From Adiantum capillus-veneris (taxonomy: Eukaryota; Streptophyta; Polypodiopsida; Polypodiales; Pteridaceae), in NCBI GenBank assembly GCA_014529385.2, contig CM043953.1, forward strand, positions 96,859,842 through 96,923,841: a stretch of 64,000 nucleotides of DNA, written 5' to 3'. A program made the translations under genes and the position numbers. How positions within the stretch are numbered: position 1 is the first letter of the stretch; every line of letters begins with the position of its first letter. This document shows, piece after piece, positions 1 through 10,741 of the stretch. The notes beneath the pieces are model-generated. The model saw only the letters and a program-made list of their open reading frames with translations, was not told where the DNA came from and searched no databases.

Positions 1-1086
1 GAGCGCCAGTTTTACTTTCTCGAAAGAAGGATAACACTATGCGCTTCTACGTAGATTAGAAGGGGTTGAATAAGCTCACTGTCAAGAACAAGTAACCACT
101 CCCACGCATGGACGATCTGATAGATCTGCTCCATGGAGCGTTGTATTTTACAAAGATAGACCTACGATCAGGCTATCACCAGATACGGATCAAACTGGAA
201 GATGTTCCCAAAACCGGTTTCCATACGCGTTATGGTCACTATAAGTTTTTGGTCTTGCCTTTTGGTTTGACCAATGCTCCATCTACGTTTCAGCAGATGA
301 TGAATGATCTGTTGAGACCGTTTCTAGGCAACTTCGTTGTTGTATTTCTCGATGACATCTTGATCTACAGTCAAAGTTTGTCTGAGCACTTAGCGCATAT
401 ATGCGTTGTTCTCTAAGTACTAAGAATTGAGAAGCTTCACATCATTACTAGCGATGGAATTCGCGCCGACTCTAAAAAGTTAGATAAAGTGCGAAATTGG
501 CCCATTCTGAAGAATGTGCGCCAAGTAAAGTCCTTTTTAAGCTTTACAGGATTCTTTCGCAAATTTATCAAGGATTACTCTAAAGTTGTTGCTCTACTTA
601 CGCAACTTTTAAAAGGAGGGGCGAAAGGGCCAAAGACTTCGGGGCCTCACCATAAAGGTAACCCCCCCATTGTCTCAAATGAGCCTCTCGATGAGAGCTT
701 TTGGACACTAAAGCACTTGGTGACTACTGCGTCAATATTGCACATTGTGAATCCTAGCAAACCGTTTGTGGTTGAAACGGGTGCTAGTGATTATGCCATT
801 GGTGCCGCATTATACCAAGATGGATGTCCTGTTGCGTTTGAAAAGTAAGGAAATTTCTGACGCTGAGATGCATTATCCAACGTATGAGAAGGAGCTTTAC
901 GCCATAATTCACGCCTTGAGGAAATGGCGACACAACTTGTATGGCTCTACGTTTGTTGCATAGACAGATCATCACTCCTTGCACTATGTCTGTGATCAGG
1001 GTGATCTCAGAGGCCGGAAGGCTAGATGGGTTGAGCTTAGGCAAGAGTTTGACTTTGAGATCGGTTATAGAAAAGGATCCATCAAT
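1..1086 (+). pseudogene. Ty3/gypsy element B pol, part 1: reverse transcriptase and RNase H (decayed)
   Basis: Encoded the RT and RNase H that copy retrotransposon RNA into DNA in virus-like particles. From base 2 one frame gives the RT fingers (RKKDNTMRFYVD, then a TAG). Positions 108-416 give the palm with [11 protein letters not shown], the [13 protein letters not shown] helix and the catalytic box [11 protein letters not shown] at about 330-370. RNase H follows at 489-848 (PSKPFVVETGASDYAIGAAL) and, after a frameshift near 845, at 860-1080 (YEKELYAIIHALRKWRH; KARWVEL). Stops at about 57, 92 and 414 and the frameshift make it a pseudogene. It is cut at 1086 inside the RNase H/integrase linker by element A1 and resumes at 6701. 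The start lies outside the window. Confidence 0.93.
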
Positions 1087-1091
1087 TGAGT
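1087..1091. repeat. Left target-site duplication of element A1
   Basis: TGAGT here matches CGAGT at 6696-6700 with one T/C difference. Removing 1092-6700 and using CGAGT restores an uninterrupted gypsy reading (N-R-V-A-D-A-L), so CGAGT was the original site and the left copy shows a CpG to TpG change. Confidence 0.88.
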
Positions 1092-2320
1092 TGTAAGGTG
1101 CAACGGATTTGAATGTTGAACTTTGCTCAAGATGAGTGCTCCGAACTGTGCTCAAGGTTCCTTTTACTTACGGAAGGGAGAGCCTTCCGTTCCTTTAGTG
1201 AGAGTGCAATGGACACAAACAAAGTGGATGAACACTGTGAATGAAGGTGCTGAGACTGAGAGATAGAGAGAGAAGAATGACACCAGAATGTTGTCAAAAC
1301 CCTCCTCCAAAGGCCTCACTCTCTATGGCGAGAGCGGTCTACTTATGATTGCACAGATCTCTACAATGCTTGGACTTGCCGACGATGAGGACGACGACGA
1401 GACGGGCTGAAATCTGCGAATGCTAAGGGCTGAAATCTGCAAATCTTTATCGGCTGAATTTTGACTCTATGTCGATGGCGACGATGCGACGACGACGCGC
1501 TGAAAACGCAGATGCTGAAATCTGCGTTTTCCGGGCTGAAACTGCAAACTTCGCGGAATCTGACCGTGCGGCGAGGATCTGCGGCGAGAAGGTGAGATCT
1601 GCGAGGTTTGGGGGTCGTTCTGCTGTGAGTAAGTGTTGGAAACTGAAAACGCTGATGCTTCTAACTGTTCCGTCGCGAAGATCTACAAAAATGTTGAGGT
1701 TGATCTACAAACCAAAAACACTAGGGCTGAATTCTGCTTTCTAGTGCAATCTGCTATGGATCTACTGATGCAACTGCTAACACTAGGGCTGAACTCTCCT
1801 CTACTGTCGCCAGGCTAATGCAGATGCAAAAACGTTGGCTGATCTGGATTCTTGATGGAAAACGCTAGCCTTGTGCTGTGTTGCAAAAACGCTAGGCATC
1901 CAATGCTCATGGGGGGGTCATGTTGAGAAGTTGCCTTTTGAACAAACTGTTCCTGCTGCCTCTTCTGCCAGAAAGTGCTAGTGCTAGGTTTCTATATATA
2001 CAAACTTAATAAAATTGCCCTACCTAGTTCCCAACAAAAGTCACTTAAAAATAATAAGTGAAAAATGTCAAAAATAGGTTAAAAAAATAGGTCTTCTGCA
2101 CTGTAAAATGCTTCTGATGAAATCTGATTGAAAACTGATGGTCATGTTGTGTGCAACCAGAGGATATGCATCTAATCTAAGTGTCTGGACATGCACGGTC
2201 TACGAACAAACTCACAAAAGTGCCAGATCACTTCCTATTCTAGACTGACTTGATTGAACTGAACCCTGGTCATGTTGTAGCTTGTCCACGGACACATAGG
2301 GTTGGATGTGTCACGTGACA
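1092..2320 (-). repeat. 3' LTR of element A1 (1229 bp)
   Basis: Begins TGTAAGGTGC and ends GTGACA on the plus strand. It matches the solo LTR at 10742-11924 and the right LTR at 5642-6695 over most of its length. On the minus (sense) strand a TATATATA box lies at about 1993-2002. The middle is full of imperfect copies of GCTGAAATCTGC and AAAACGCTAGG, so short ORFs across it (for example 1469-1744) are not genes. Confidence 0.87.
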
Positions 2321-2333
2321 TCCCCTCCTTTTC
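2321..2333 (-). promoter_or_regulatory. Polypurine tract of element A1
   Basis: On the minus strand AAAAGGAGGGGA directly abuts the TG of the LTR. This is the expected position and composition of the plus-strand DNA primer, and it sets the element's orientation as (-). Confidence 0.75.
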
Positions 2334-2500
2334 AAAGTGAGGTACTGGTACCGAACTGTATGGCATCGAGGGAGATCGCCAATAACATCCGGAATCTTGG
2401 AAAGGACGCCGGCCCACTCTGATGTGTGGGTCGTGCGATACTTGAACTTCATAAAGGTCTGCAACGCTTGCTTCTTTGGGCCACGCAGAAAGCGACACAA
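2334..2500 (-). pseudogene. Short coding-like tail downstream of the HDD-repeat ORF
   Basis: A minus-strand frame open from 2500 to 2270 reads through this gap into the LTR, with segments such as FMKFKYRTTHT and IPDVIGDLPRCHTVRYQYL. It is in a different frame from the ORF ending at 2507 and might be that ORF's frameshifted continuation or a second small product. No family is recognised. It ends at the polypurine tract, as the last gene of an LTR element would. Confidence 0.35.
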
Positions 2501-2506
2501 AGTCTT

Positions 2507-3439
2507 CTAAGTCTCCTTCAATGCTTCAACTTTGTCTATGGACGTAGGTCCATCTTCTTCAAGAATCTCCGAGGATGAAAATTCCTGAAACCACTTCCAA
2601 CACAAAAACATGAACATACCCATTCCATGTAAAGTGACTGGAAAAATACTACTCTTCTGAAGAGCCTGTGCATGCAATGTAGATGAACAAGGTGACGGAG
2701 TGGCAAACCGTTCATCAAACACTCGCAAACCATGGGGTCTAATCTTGACTTTCTGATCTAAATCAATCAACTGTGGAAAATCACAATGGAAATGCCGATG
2801 CTTGATGCTCAATCCTTCTTGTGCTCTTTCGGAAACTGTCTCATGCCAAGGAAGAGACATAGAATGTGAGTTCCTTGGGTGCGTACTTTTCAGCTTTTCA
2901 TGAGAAATCCACATACATCCGTGCTCATTCATAAGAGAATCGTGTTCATCGTGCAATATGGCATGCCTGTGAAAAGGGATCACATAAGGACGGTGACTAA
3001 AATACAGGAAAGCATCACGAATGAAACACTCGAACAATGCATGCTGACTAATCATTCGTACACATAATACTTCCTGTGAGTGTTCTTTGGACCTAGGCTC
3101 GAGAGTCGAGATCGGTTCTTCGTGTTTGATCAAATCTTCCTGTGGGGGTTCTGTGGACCTCGACTCGAGAGCCAAGATCGGTTCTTCATGATTGATCAAA
3201 TCTGCAATGAGGTTAACTTCACTAGAAAAAGTATCAACTAACCCATCATTCTTGTGAACAATCACATCATCGTCATACAAATCATCATGCTCGTGAGAAA
3301 TCACATCTTGATCATGCAAATCATCATGCTTGTCATTGTCATCCAAATCATTATGCTGGTCATTGTCATGCAAATCCTGTGTGTCGTGCTTTGGAGAAGA
3401 AGAGATTGAGAGAGTCTCCTTTTCCCGTATCTCTTGCAT
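2507..3439 (-). CDS. Unrecognised 310-aa protein with acidic HDD repeats (element A1)
   Basis: Function unknown. The first ATG in the frame is at 3439 (MQEIREKE). Residues ~15-75 are a run of short His/Asp repeats (DLHDNDQHNDL, KHDDLHDQD, EHDDLYDDD), followed by two copies of an EP(I)xxLExRS module. The rest (~residues 120-290) is a mixed domain with many His and Cys (LCVRMISQHALFECF, HSMSLPWHETVSERA, CSSTLHAQ, FMFLCWKWFQEF). The frame has no stop over 930 bp although all neighbouring pol sequence is riddled with them. A homologous inverted ORF lies at 4108-4925. No signal peptide or membrane helix is evident. It could be a gag-like or accessory product, or a captured host gene; the sequence does not decide. 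Confidence 0.6.
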   Translation of the reverse strand: MQEIREKETLSISSSPKHDTQDLHDNDQHNDLDDNDKHDDLHDQDVISHEHDDLYDDDVIVHKNDGLVDTFSSEVNLIADLINHEEPILALESRSTEPPQEDLIKHEEPISTLEPRSKEHSQEVLCVRMISQHALFECFIRDAFLYFSHRPYVIPFHRHAILHDEHDSLMNEHGCMWISHEKLKSTHPRNSHSMSLPWHETVSERAQEGLSIKHRHFHCDFPQLIDLDQKVKIRPHGLRVFDERFATPSPCSSTLHAQALQKSSIFPVTLHGMGMFMFLCWKWFQEFSSSEILEEDGPTSIDKVEALKET

Positions 3440-3735
3440 CTGTGCCTGCACTTGAGAAAAGAATCAGAACAAGGCGGCTCTCCTTCCGTTGTCTGCCCTT
3501 ACACACCGCAGATCAAATCCCAAACCTCGCAAATCTCACCTTCCCGCAGCAGTTCCTCGTCGCACGGTCAATTTCCTCAAGGTTTACAGTTTCAGCCCGG
3601 AAGACTCAGCATCTGTGTTTTCAGTGCGTCGTCGTTGCATCGTCGTCATCGCCGTCGTCACCGACATAGAGTCAGATTTCAGCCCTTAGAGTTTTCAGAT
3701 TTCAGCCCGTCTCGTCGTCGTCCTCATCGTCGTCA
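3440..3735 (+). repeat. A-family LTR fragment (inverted relative to the A1 LTRs)
   Basis: Plus-strand text such as TTTCAGCCCGGAAGA and GTCGTCGTTGCATCGTCGTC is the reverse complement of the middle of the 1092-2320 LTR. It marks the left side of the inverted copy A2. Arg/Ser/His-rich ORFs here are translations of LTR sequence. Confidence 0.75.
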
Positions 3736-4107
3736 ATGACCGGGCTTGCATACCCAGCAGCCCCCCCTCAAGCCCAAACTACTGACAATGGACTCGACAC
3801 AGACAGACCATGGCAGAGTTCATTCACCTGAAAAATGAGTAGAAGTCCCCCCCCTTGACAATCTTGACAATAACATAGGTGTGTGTGTGTACTTTCCTCA
3901 AACAACCATCAGCGTGAGACAGACCAAAACTCGACCAAACAACAAAGGGTGGTCTTACCATTTTATTTATGGAAGTGTCTATAACCCATACAATTATTAA
4001 GAAATAACTGACATAATGAAAACATGAAGACGGACTAAAAAAAACTATAGGATATCACTTTCTACGAAAAGCATTGGTGTTGCATCGTCTTCATCACCTT
4101 CAACCAT
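3736..4107. other. Spacer of inverted copy A2, no gene seen
   Basis: Holds a C-rich stretch, a short (GT)n at about 3881 and AT-rich DNA leading into the plus-strand HDD ORF. It is probably the leader of copy A2 (inferred from position only). Confidence 0.4.
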
Positions 4108-4925
4108 TTGCATGATGATAAGCATGATAATGATGAGCATGATGATTTGATTGACAATGATTTGCATGATGATTTGGATGACACTGACAAGCATGATGAT
4201 TTGCATGATCAAGATGTGACTTCTCACAAGCATGATGATTTGCATGAAGATGACGTGATTGTTCACAAGGATGATGAGTTAGTTGATGATTTTTCTAGCG
4301 AAGCTAACCTCGTTTCAGATTCGATCAATCACGAAGGATCGATCTTGGCTCTCGAGCCTAGATCCAAAAGCACCCTTCAAGAAGAACTGATCTTGGCTCT
4401 CGAGCCTAGGTCCAAAGAACCCTTACAGGAAGTACTATGTGTTCGCATGATTGGTCAACATGCATTGTTCGAGTGTTTCATTTGTGATCATTTCCTGTAT
4501 TTTAGTCAACGTCTTTATGTGATCCCTTTTCCTAGGCATGACATATTGTACGTTGAGCACATTTCATTCATAAATGAGCACGAATGTATGCGGATTTTTC
4601 GTGAAAAGCTAAAAAGTATGCATTCACGGAAGTCACATTCCATGTCTCTTCCTTGGCATGACACAGTTGTAGAAAGAGCACATGAAAGTATGAGCACCAA
4701 GCATGGGCATTTCCGTTGTGAATTGCCACAGTTGATTGCTTTAGATCAAAAGCGAAAGATTCGATCTCATTGTTTGCGTGTGTGTGGTGAACGGTTTGGC
4801 ATTCCGTCTCTTTGTTCATCCACCTTGCATGCACAATCTATTAGGACAACAAGATTTTTTCCACTCACTTTACATGGAATAGGTATGTTCGTGTTTTTGT
4901 GTTGGAAGTGGTTTCAAGAATTTTT
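4108..4925 (+). CDS. Second, inverted copy of the HDD-repeat protein (element A2), 3' end replaced
   Basis: Homologous over about 270 residues to the (-) ORF at 2507-3439. It has the same HDD repeat head (KHDDLHDQDVTSHKHDDL), the same LALEPRSK modules (here three) and the same distal domain (LCVRMIGQHALFECF, HSMSLPWHDTVVERA, CSSTLHAQS, FVFLCWKWFQEF). By eye the distal domains are roughly two-thirds identical. The frame is open without an early ATG, so the true start is unclear. After FQEF at about 4925 the frame runs on into LTR sequence to 5145, so the native C-terminus is lost. The survival of two old, diverged but open copies argues for a real protein. Function unknown. Confidence 0.58.
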
Positions 4926-5641
4926 CAGCCCGGAAGATTTCAGCATCTGCGTTTTCAGCGCGCCGTCGTTGCATCGTCGTCATCGCCGTCGTCACCGACA
5001 GAGTCAGAATTCAGCAGTTAAAGATTTGCAGATTTCAGCCCTTGGAGTTTTCAGATTTCAGCCCGTCTCGTCGTCGTCGACATCGTCAGCAAGTACAAGC
5101 ATTGTAGAGATTTGTGCAATCATAAGTAGACCGCTCTCGCCATAGGGGGTGGGGCCTTCGGAGGAGGTTTTACGTCTCTGGTGTCGTATTCTCTTCTCTA
5201 TCTCTCAGTCTCATACACGTGCACGCACAGTATCCATTCACTTTGTTGTGATCATAGCACTTTCCTTAAAGAACGGAAGGCTCTCCCTTTCATAAGAACT
5301 AAAAGGAACCTTGAGCACAGTTTGAAGCACTCATCTTGAGCAAAGTTCAAACATTCAAGTACAAGCATTGTAGAGATTTGTGCAATCATAAATAGACCGC
5401 TCTCGCCATAGGGAGTGGGGCCTTCGGAGGAGGGTTTTACGTCTCTGGTGTCGTAATCTCTTCTCTATCTCTCAGTCTCATACACTTGCACGCACAGTAT
5501 CCATTCACTTTGTTGTGATCATAGCACTTTCCATTAAGAACGGAAGGCTCTCCCTTTCATAAGAACTAAAAGGAACCTTGAGCACAGTTCGGAGCACTCA
5601 TCTTGAGCAAAGTTCAAACATTCATTCCGCTGCACCTTACA
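4926..5641 (+). repeat. LTR 3' region of inverted copy A2 with an internal duplication
   Basis: Reverse complement of the first ~650 bp of the 1092-2320 LTR, ending GCACCTTACA at 5641, the LTR terminus. The last ~280 bp are present twice in tandem (from about 5093 and from about 5358, each starting AAGTACAAGCATTGTAGAG). The junction at 5641/5642 brings this end against the right LTR of A1 in the opposite orientation. Confidence 0.75.
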
Positions 5642-6695
5642 ACAACACCAGAATGTTGTCAAAACCCTCCTCCGAAGGCCCCACTCTCTATGGCGAGAGC
5701 GGTCTACTTATGATTGCACAAATCTCTACAATGCTTGGACTTGCCGACGATGTCGACGACGATGAGACGGGCTGAAATTTGAGAATGCTAAGGGTTGAAA
5801 CTCTGCAAATCTTTATCTGTTGAATTCTGACTCTATGTCGATGACGATGTCGATGGCGACCATGTGATGACGACGCGCTGAAAATGCAGATGCTGAAATC
5901 TGTGTTTTTCGGGCTGAAAATACAAACTTCGCGGGATCTGACCGTGCGGCGAGGATCTACTGCGGAAAGGTGAGATCTGTGAGGTTTGGGGGTCGTTCTG
6001 ATGTGCCCAAGTGCTGGAAACTGAATACACTAATGCTTCTAACTGTTCCGTCGTGAAGATCTGCAAAAATGCTGAGGTTGATCTGCAAACCAAAAACACT
6101 AAGGCTGAATTCTGCTATCTGGTGCAATCTGCTATGGATCTGCTGATGCAACTGCTAACGTAGGGCTGAACTCTCCTCTGCTGTCGCCAGGCTGATGCAG
6201 ATGCAAAAACGCTGGCTGATCTGGATTCTTGATGGAAAATGCTAGCCTTGTGCTGTGTTGCAAAAACACTAGGCATCCAATGCTGAGGGGGGGGGGTCCT
6301 GTTGAGAAGTTGCCTGTTGAACAAACTGTTCATGCTGCCTCTTCTGCCAGAAAGTGCTAGTGCTAGGTTTCTATATATACAAACTTAGAAAAATTGCCCT
6401 ACCTAGTTCCCAACAAAAGTCACTTAAAAATAATAAGTGAAAAATGTCAAAAACAAGGAAAATAGGTCTTCTGCACTGTAAAATGCTTCTAATAAAATCT
6501 GATTGAAAACTGATGGTCATGCTGTGTGCAACAAGAGGATATGCATCTAATATAAGTGTCTGGACATGCACGGTCTGCGAACAAACTCACTAAAGTGCCA
6601 GATGACTTCCTATTCTAGACTAACTTGACTGAACTGAACCCTGGTCATGCTGTAGCTTGTCCACGGATACATAGGGTTGGATGTGTCACGCGACA
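5642..6695 (-). repeat. 5' LTR of element A1, lacking ~185 bp
   Basis: Collinear with 1275-2320 (for example CCAGAATGTTGTCAAAACCC at ~5650 and TTTCTATATATACAAACTTA at ~6367) and ends GCGACA followed by CGAGT. The stretch matching LTR positions 1-185 is missing at the A2 junction. Short ORFs here are repeat translations. Confidence 0.82.
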
Positions 6696-6700
6696 CGAGT
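6696..6700. repeat. Right target-site duplication of element A1
   Basis: CGAGT, the apparently unmutated copy; see 1087-1091. Confidence 0.88.
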
Positions 6701-7947
6701 TGCCGATGCACTCTGCAGGATTCCTAAGGTTAATGCCTTGTCTATGGCTGAAATCTCGACGGATTTTTCTCTCTCCGAGGGCTATGTCATTTCGATAGCC
6801 ATTTTGGCAAGATATGGAACGAGGTCAAAGCGGGGCACGACTCGTGTACAGGCTTGGGTGGTCCGGAGACCCAAGTGAGTCGTGTTGGAGAAACGAGACA
6901 GCGACAATATTCCATTAGAGGTGGACTATTGTTCAGAAATGGAAAAGTCTGCGCGCAGGAAATCGATGATGTCCAACAAAGGATTTTGTTCGAATGCCAC
7001 GATGTTCCTAGCGCTTGGCACCCAGACATCCAAAGAAATTTAGCTTTGGTCAAGCAATATTTCTATTGGCCAAGGATGCACTCTTACATAGAGAGCTATG
7101 TGAAGAGATGCGCTCAGCGTCAGGTCAATAAGGCAGAGCGCCTTAAGAAAGCTTGCCTGCTACATCTATTGGAAATCCCAAATGCAAGTGGCAAAGTATT
7201 TCCATGGACTTCATCGTTGGTTTGCCAAATACTAGTCGAGGCAATGACGCCATTTGGGTTGTGATCAATAGACTCAAAAATGGCAAAATTTATACCAATA
7301 AAGTCGACAGTAAAAAGCCACGAGTTGGCGGTCTTATTTATCGACCAACTTTACAAGCTGTATGGTCTGCCAAAGGATATCGTCAGTGATCGAGATACTA
7401 AGTTCACTAGCCGATTTTGGCGAGACGTGTTTGCCCATCTTCAGACGAAGTTGAGTATGTCGTCTTCTGACCATCCTATGTCCGACGGACAAACTGAGAG
7501 GATGAATCATGGACAATGGGTCTATCTAAAGATACCAAAGATTCCAAGACCATGCGAACCGGAAAGCATTATAAGCTTTCAGCAGCTAGATATTGTGGTC
7601 CATTCTTGGTCACGAAGAAAATTGGCCAAGTTGCCTATAAACTTGCTCTTCCTTCGGATGTTAATGTACATCCTGTGTTTCATGTCAGCCGCCTTAGAGT
7701 AAAATTGGGCGAAGCGGACGTTGTTGTGCCTATCGAGGAAAATCTATGGCAAGATATGCAAACTGAGTATATTTCTCGAAACCAGAGGCAGTTTTAGATC
7801 ATCGTACCCGTCATTCGCACCAAAAGGCTTATGACGAGTACTTAATTAAATGGAAGGGTCAATCTGAAAGGTTCGCCACTTGGGAATCAGTTAGAGCTTT
7901 GAAAGCTCAGTATCCCCACTTCATTGATGAGGACATCAATTGTTCTT
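6701..7947 (+). pseudogene. Ty3/gypsy element B pol, part 2: integrase with chromodomain (decayed)
   Basis: Continues the pol cut at 1086 (VADALCRIPKVNAL). At 6854-7130 is the integrase zinc-binding region (ECHDVPSAWHPDIQRN, YFYWPRMHSYI), with the last Cys of the C-x2-C pair replaced by Arg (CAQRQ). The catalytic core follows in shifting frames: MDFIVGLPN (first Asp, ~7206), VSDRDTKFTSRFW (second Asp, ~7385) and SDGQTERMN (Glu, ~7485). A deletion at about 7507-7520 joins directly to the GPY/F module (RYCGPFLVTKKIG, VHPVFHVSRLR; 7580-7700). A chromodomain (YLIKWKGQSERFATWE, ~7840-7890) ends at the TAA at 7947. The chromodomain places it among chromoviruses, which tether integration to modified histones. 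Confidence 0.9.
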
Positions 7948-7960
7948 AAGGGGGGAAGTA
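7948..7960 (+). promoter_or_regulatory. Polypurine tract of gypsy B
   Basis: AAGGGGGGAAGTA lies directly after the pol stop and before TGTTATGTCC, the expected start of the 3' LTR. Confidence 0.75.
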
Positions 7961-8338
7961 TGTTATGTCCTGCTCACAGGAGAGGGGATCTAGCCTAGAC
8001 GCCGTCGGGATGGGCGTCCAGTGTTCGGACGGACGTAGTGTGAAACCAGCCAATATGGACGATTATTGTTATAAAAGGGAGGCCAAGGCCTCATTTGTAG
8101 TTATCGACCCCCACTGGCACTCTGTGGTTGGCCCACGAGGCTAGGAGTGCGCAAGGTCACCTCGAGGAGGTGAGGCCGGGTGGTATGGGACGCTCGGTCT
8201 TACAGGTGCACGCCTACGTCCTCGAACGTTGGCCCTAGCAACGGGGAGCTGCCGAATGGTGGCTATGGTCGGGTGGTTCGTCCGACGCGTGTCTATAGGC
8301 GGTCCATGTAACCGGGAGATCCACTCCTCTTGTTCGTT
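7961..8338 (+). repeat. 3' LTR of gypsy B (right end uncertain)
   Basis: Starts TGTTATGTCC after the polypurine tract. TTATAAAAGG at 8069-8078 is a good TATA box. The end is set only by the change to A-type LTR sequence near 8340; no target duplication could be tested because the 5' LTR is outside the window. ORF 8229-8420 crosses this boundary and is not a gene. Confidence 0.6.
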
Positions 8339-8866
8339 TCAGTCTAGGGCTAAATTTGCAATTGTGCCGGTGGCGACAATGATGACGGCGGCGACAACGA
8401 CAAGGCTATGCAGTGGCTGAAATCTGATAACGCTGGCTGATTTGACGGCGATGGGCTGATTTCCGGTGAAGAGCTACTGCGGGAAATGGTGGCGTATCGC
8501 GAGGCTAAAGGCTGAAAACTGCTGGGGATCTGGTGTTTTCCTTAGGGCTGAAAAACATTGGTGCTACTATTGGCAAAAACGCTAGGCTTCTACTCTGGGT
8601 CTGAGAGTCTCTTATGCTCTACTCCTCTACCTTGAAATGAGGGCGCTCGGCCTAGAATATAGGAAATTCATGTTGGGTCGAGCAGCTACAGGCCAGCCCC
8701 CATGATTTGGTTTAATTACTAAAATTTACTTTTAAAATAAGAGGTGGTTCACGCGTGCGACAAGAGGTGCTTCCCACGCGGTGAAATGCTTATGTTGGGG
8801 TATTGATGCTCATGTTGGGTACTAACGGGTTGTGCAATCAGAGGGTATGTAGCTACTATTAAGTGC
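8339..8866. repeat. Diverged A-family LTR fragment
   Basis: Contains GCTGAAATCTGATAACGCTG, AAAAACGCTAGGC and ATCAGAGGGTATGTAGC, which parallel the middle and right parts of the 1092-2320 LTR in the same order and orientation but with much more divergence. No ends or target duplication are visible. Confidence 0.5.
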
Positions 8867-10741
8867 CTGGACTTTACTTTCAAAGGGCAACAATATGATG
8901 TAGATCCAAGTGCTAGTGATTGGCCTATACCAATGATCAGTCACGTCACTGCCAAAAGAGAAACAAAGAAGTGTCTTTCAACTTACTTGATTTTTGTCAA
9001 AGACACCGGGATGAGTGGTGAAAATATCTTGTCAAATTTAGATAAAGATTGGTTAACTTCTCTTAATCAGTATCAAGATTGTTTTACTAACACTCTCCCA
9101 AATGAATTACCCCCTGAAAGATTGGAAGATCATCGTACCGATCTAATTCCGGGCAGGTCACCCCCAAATCAGCCATCTTACAAAGTTAGTCTCTTACAAC
9201 AAGAAGAAATCCTTACACAAGTAAATGAACTTCTCAAGAAGGGTCTTGTTTGATCTAGTACTTCTCCTTACTGTTCACCAGCTTTGCTTGTTCAGAAGAA
9301 AGAAGGCACTTTTCGAATGTGCATCGATTATCGTTCTCTAAACAAGATTACGATTAAGAATAGATTTCCGATTCCCTGAATTGATGATATCTTAGACAAG
9401 CTACAAGGGGCACAAATTTTCAGCCACATAGATCTCAAGAGCGGCTACCATCAGATTCATATTGCTCCTGAAGACATACGTAAGACTGCATTCCGAACAA
9501 CTTTCAGATTGTACGAGTTTCTAGTAATGCCTTTCAACCTTACTAACACTCCAGCAACTTTCAATCGAATGATGGAACGAATTTTTCATCCTCGTCGATA
9601 GTTCACAAGAATCTTCTTTGATGACATTCTAGTCTTCTCTCACACACATGTGGAACACAAACAAAACCTGCAGACTGTGTTTGAAGAATTGTAGCAATAT
9701 AAACTTCAAGTTAATAATAAGAAGAGTGAATTTTTCTTGACAGAGATTCACTATATGGGACATTGTCTCCCATAATCAAGTACGCATGGACCAACAAAGG
9801 TTCAAGATTGGCCACAACCTGCTTCGGTTCATGATGTCCAAAGTTTCCTTGGTCTTTGTTCCTACTACAGATGCTTTATTCGCCATTACGCTCATGTAGC
9901 TGCACCTCTCCGTGATCTCACAAAGAGAACGATATCTTTTGTATAGGGGGCTAAGTAGAAGGAAGCTTTTGAAAAGCTTAAGTACCTTCTCATCCATGGG
10001 CCCATCCTTATTGTACCTGATCTCCGAAAGCCATTTGAAGCACATTGCGATGCTTCAAGCAATTGCATTGGCTCAATTCTTAATCAAGAAGGCCACGCAA
10101 TAGCTTATGAAAGTAGACGACTTCGTGATGCGGAGCTTCATGGTTCCATCTAAGAAAAGAAACTCATGACAGTTATTCATGCTCTCTCAGTTTGGAAACA
10201 CTAGCTTCTGGGAGCAGATTTTACGATCAAGAAGGATCATCAAAGTCTTTGACACGTTCTCTCTCAACACAAGTTGTCAAAGAAATAGGTGCGATGAGCC
10301 AATTCTCTCTCCATGTTTCACTTTCAAATTCTACACACTTCTGGAAGTAAGAATGTGGTGGCAGATACTCTCTCTCGACGGCCCCAAGTAAATGCTATAA
10401 CAAGTATACATTATCAAGAATTGGAATCTCTACCCGAGATGTACCCTGAAGACGCCGATTTTGGTGAACTCTGGTAACACTTACAAACTAGTATAGAAAT
10501 CTCTCCCTACTCTATTAAAGATAGTTACCTTTATTTTCATCAAGCTCTTTGTGTGACGAAAGGTCATGGATGAAGCACATACTTCTCCTTACGAAGGACA
10601 CAGAGGCATAATGTCCACGACACAAGCCTTAGAAAGATATTTTTATTGGCCAAAATTGTGAGCTGTCATAGACAAATATGTCAAAGAATGTGTACCATGC
10701 CAAAAAGCTAAGCATGATCACCATAAAACTCCTAGCTTACT
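8867..10741 (+). pseudogene. Ty3/gypsy element D pol, part 1: RT, RNase H and integrase zinc finger (decayed)
   Basis: A different gypsy lineage from B. The PR-RT linker (8933-9253) ends LTQVNELLKKGLV. The RT follows with [20 protein letters not shown] (~9315-9375), [26 protein letters not shown] and FFDDILVFS (~9616-9645). In-frame stops occur at 9252, ~9378, 9599 and ~9692. RNase H at ~10010-10250 has PFEAHCDASSNCIGSIL and HAIAYESRRL. The integrase HHCC finger is at ~10590-10735 (GHRGIMSTTQALERYFYWPK, VKECVPCQKAKHDHH). It is interrupted at 10741 by a solo A LTR and resumes at 11925. Confidence 0.9.
10737..10741. repeat. Left target-site duplication of the solo A LTR
   Basis: TTACT, matched by TCACT at 11925-11929 with one difference. 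Excision restores the gypsy codons S-L-L-Q-P. Confidence 0.82.

Larger units (their letters stand above)
1092..6695 (-). mobile_element. Element A1: LTR retroelement without visible pol, inserted in gypsy B
   Basis: A 5.6-kb insertion with TG...CA ends and a 5-bp target duplication. A polypurine tract lies beside the 1092-2320 LTR on the minus strand, so the element is read right to left. It carries an LTR at each end (the right one incomplete), one (-) ORF of 310 aa, and, between that ORF and the right LTR, an inverted second copy (A2) of LTR fragments plus a homologous (+) ORF. No protease, RT, RNase H or integrase can be read in the interior, so it depends on other elements for movement (LARD-like, inferred). 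The right LTR lacks its last ~185 bp and no primer-binding site is recognisable, so the region has been rearranged. Confidence 0.82.

Noticed and set aside
1469-1818. Overlapping plus-strand ORFs, 91 and 61 aa
   Set aside because: Made of the LTR's GCTGAAATCTGC-type repeats; not conserved in frame between LTR copies.
7516-7797. Independent gene
   Set aside because: It is the GPY/F part of the gypsy B integrase after a deletion.
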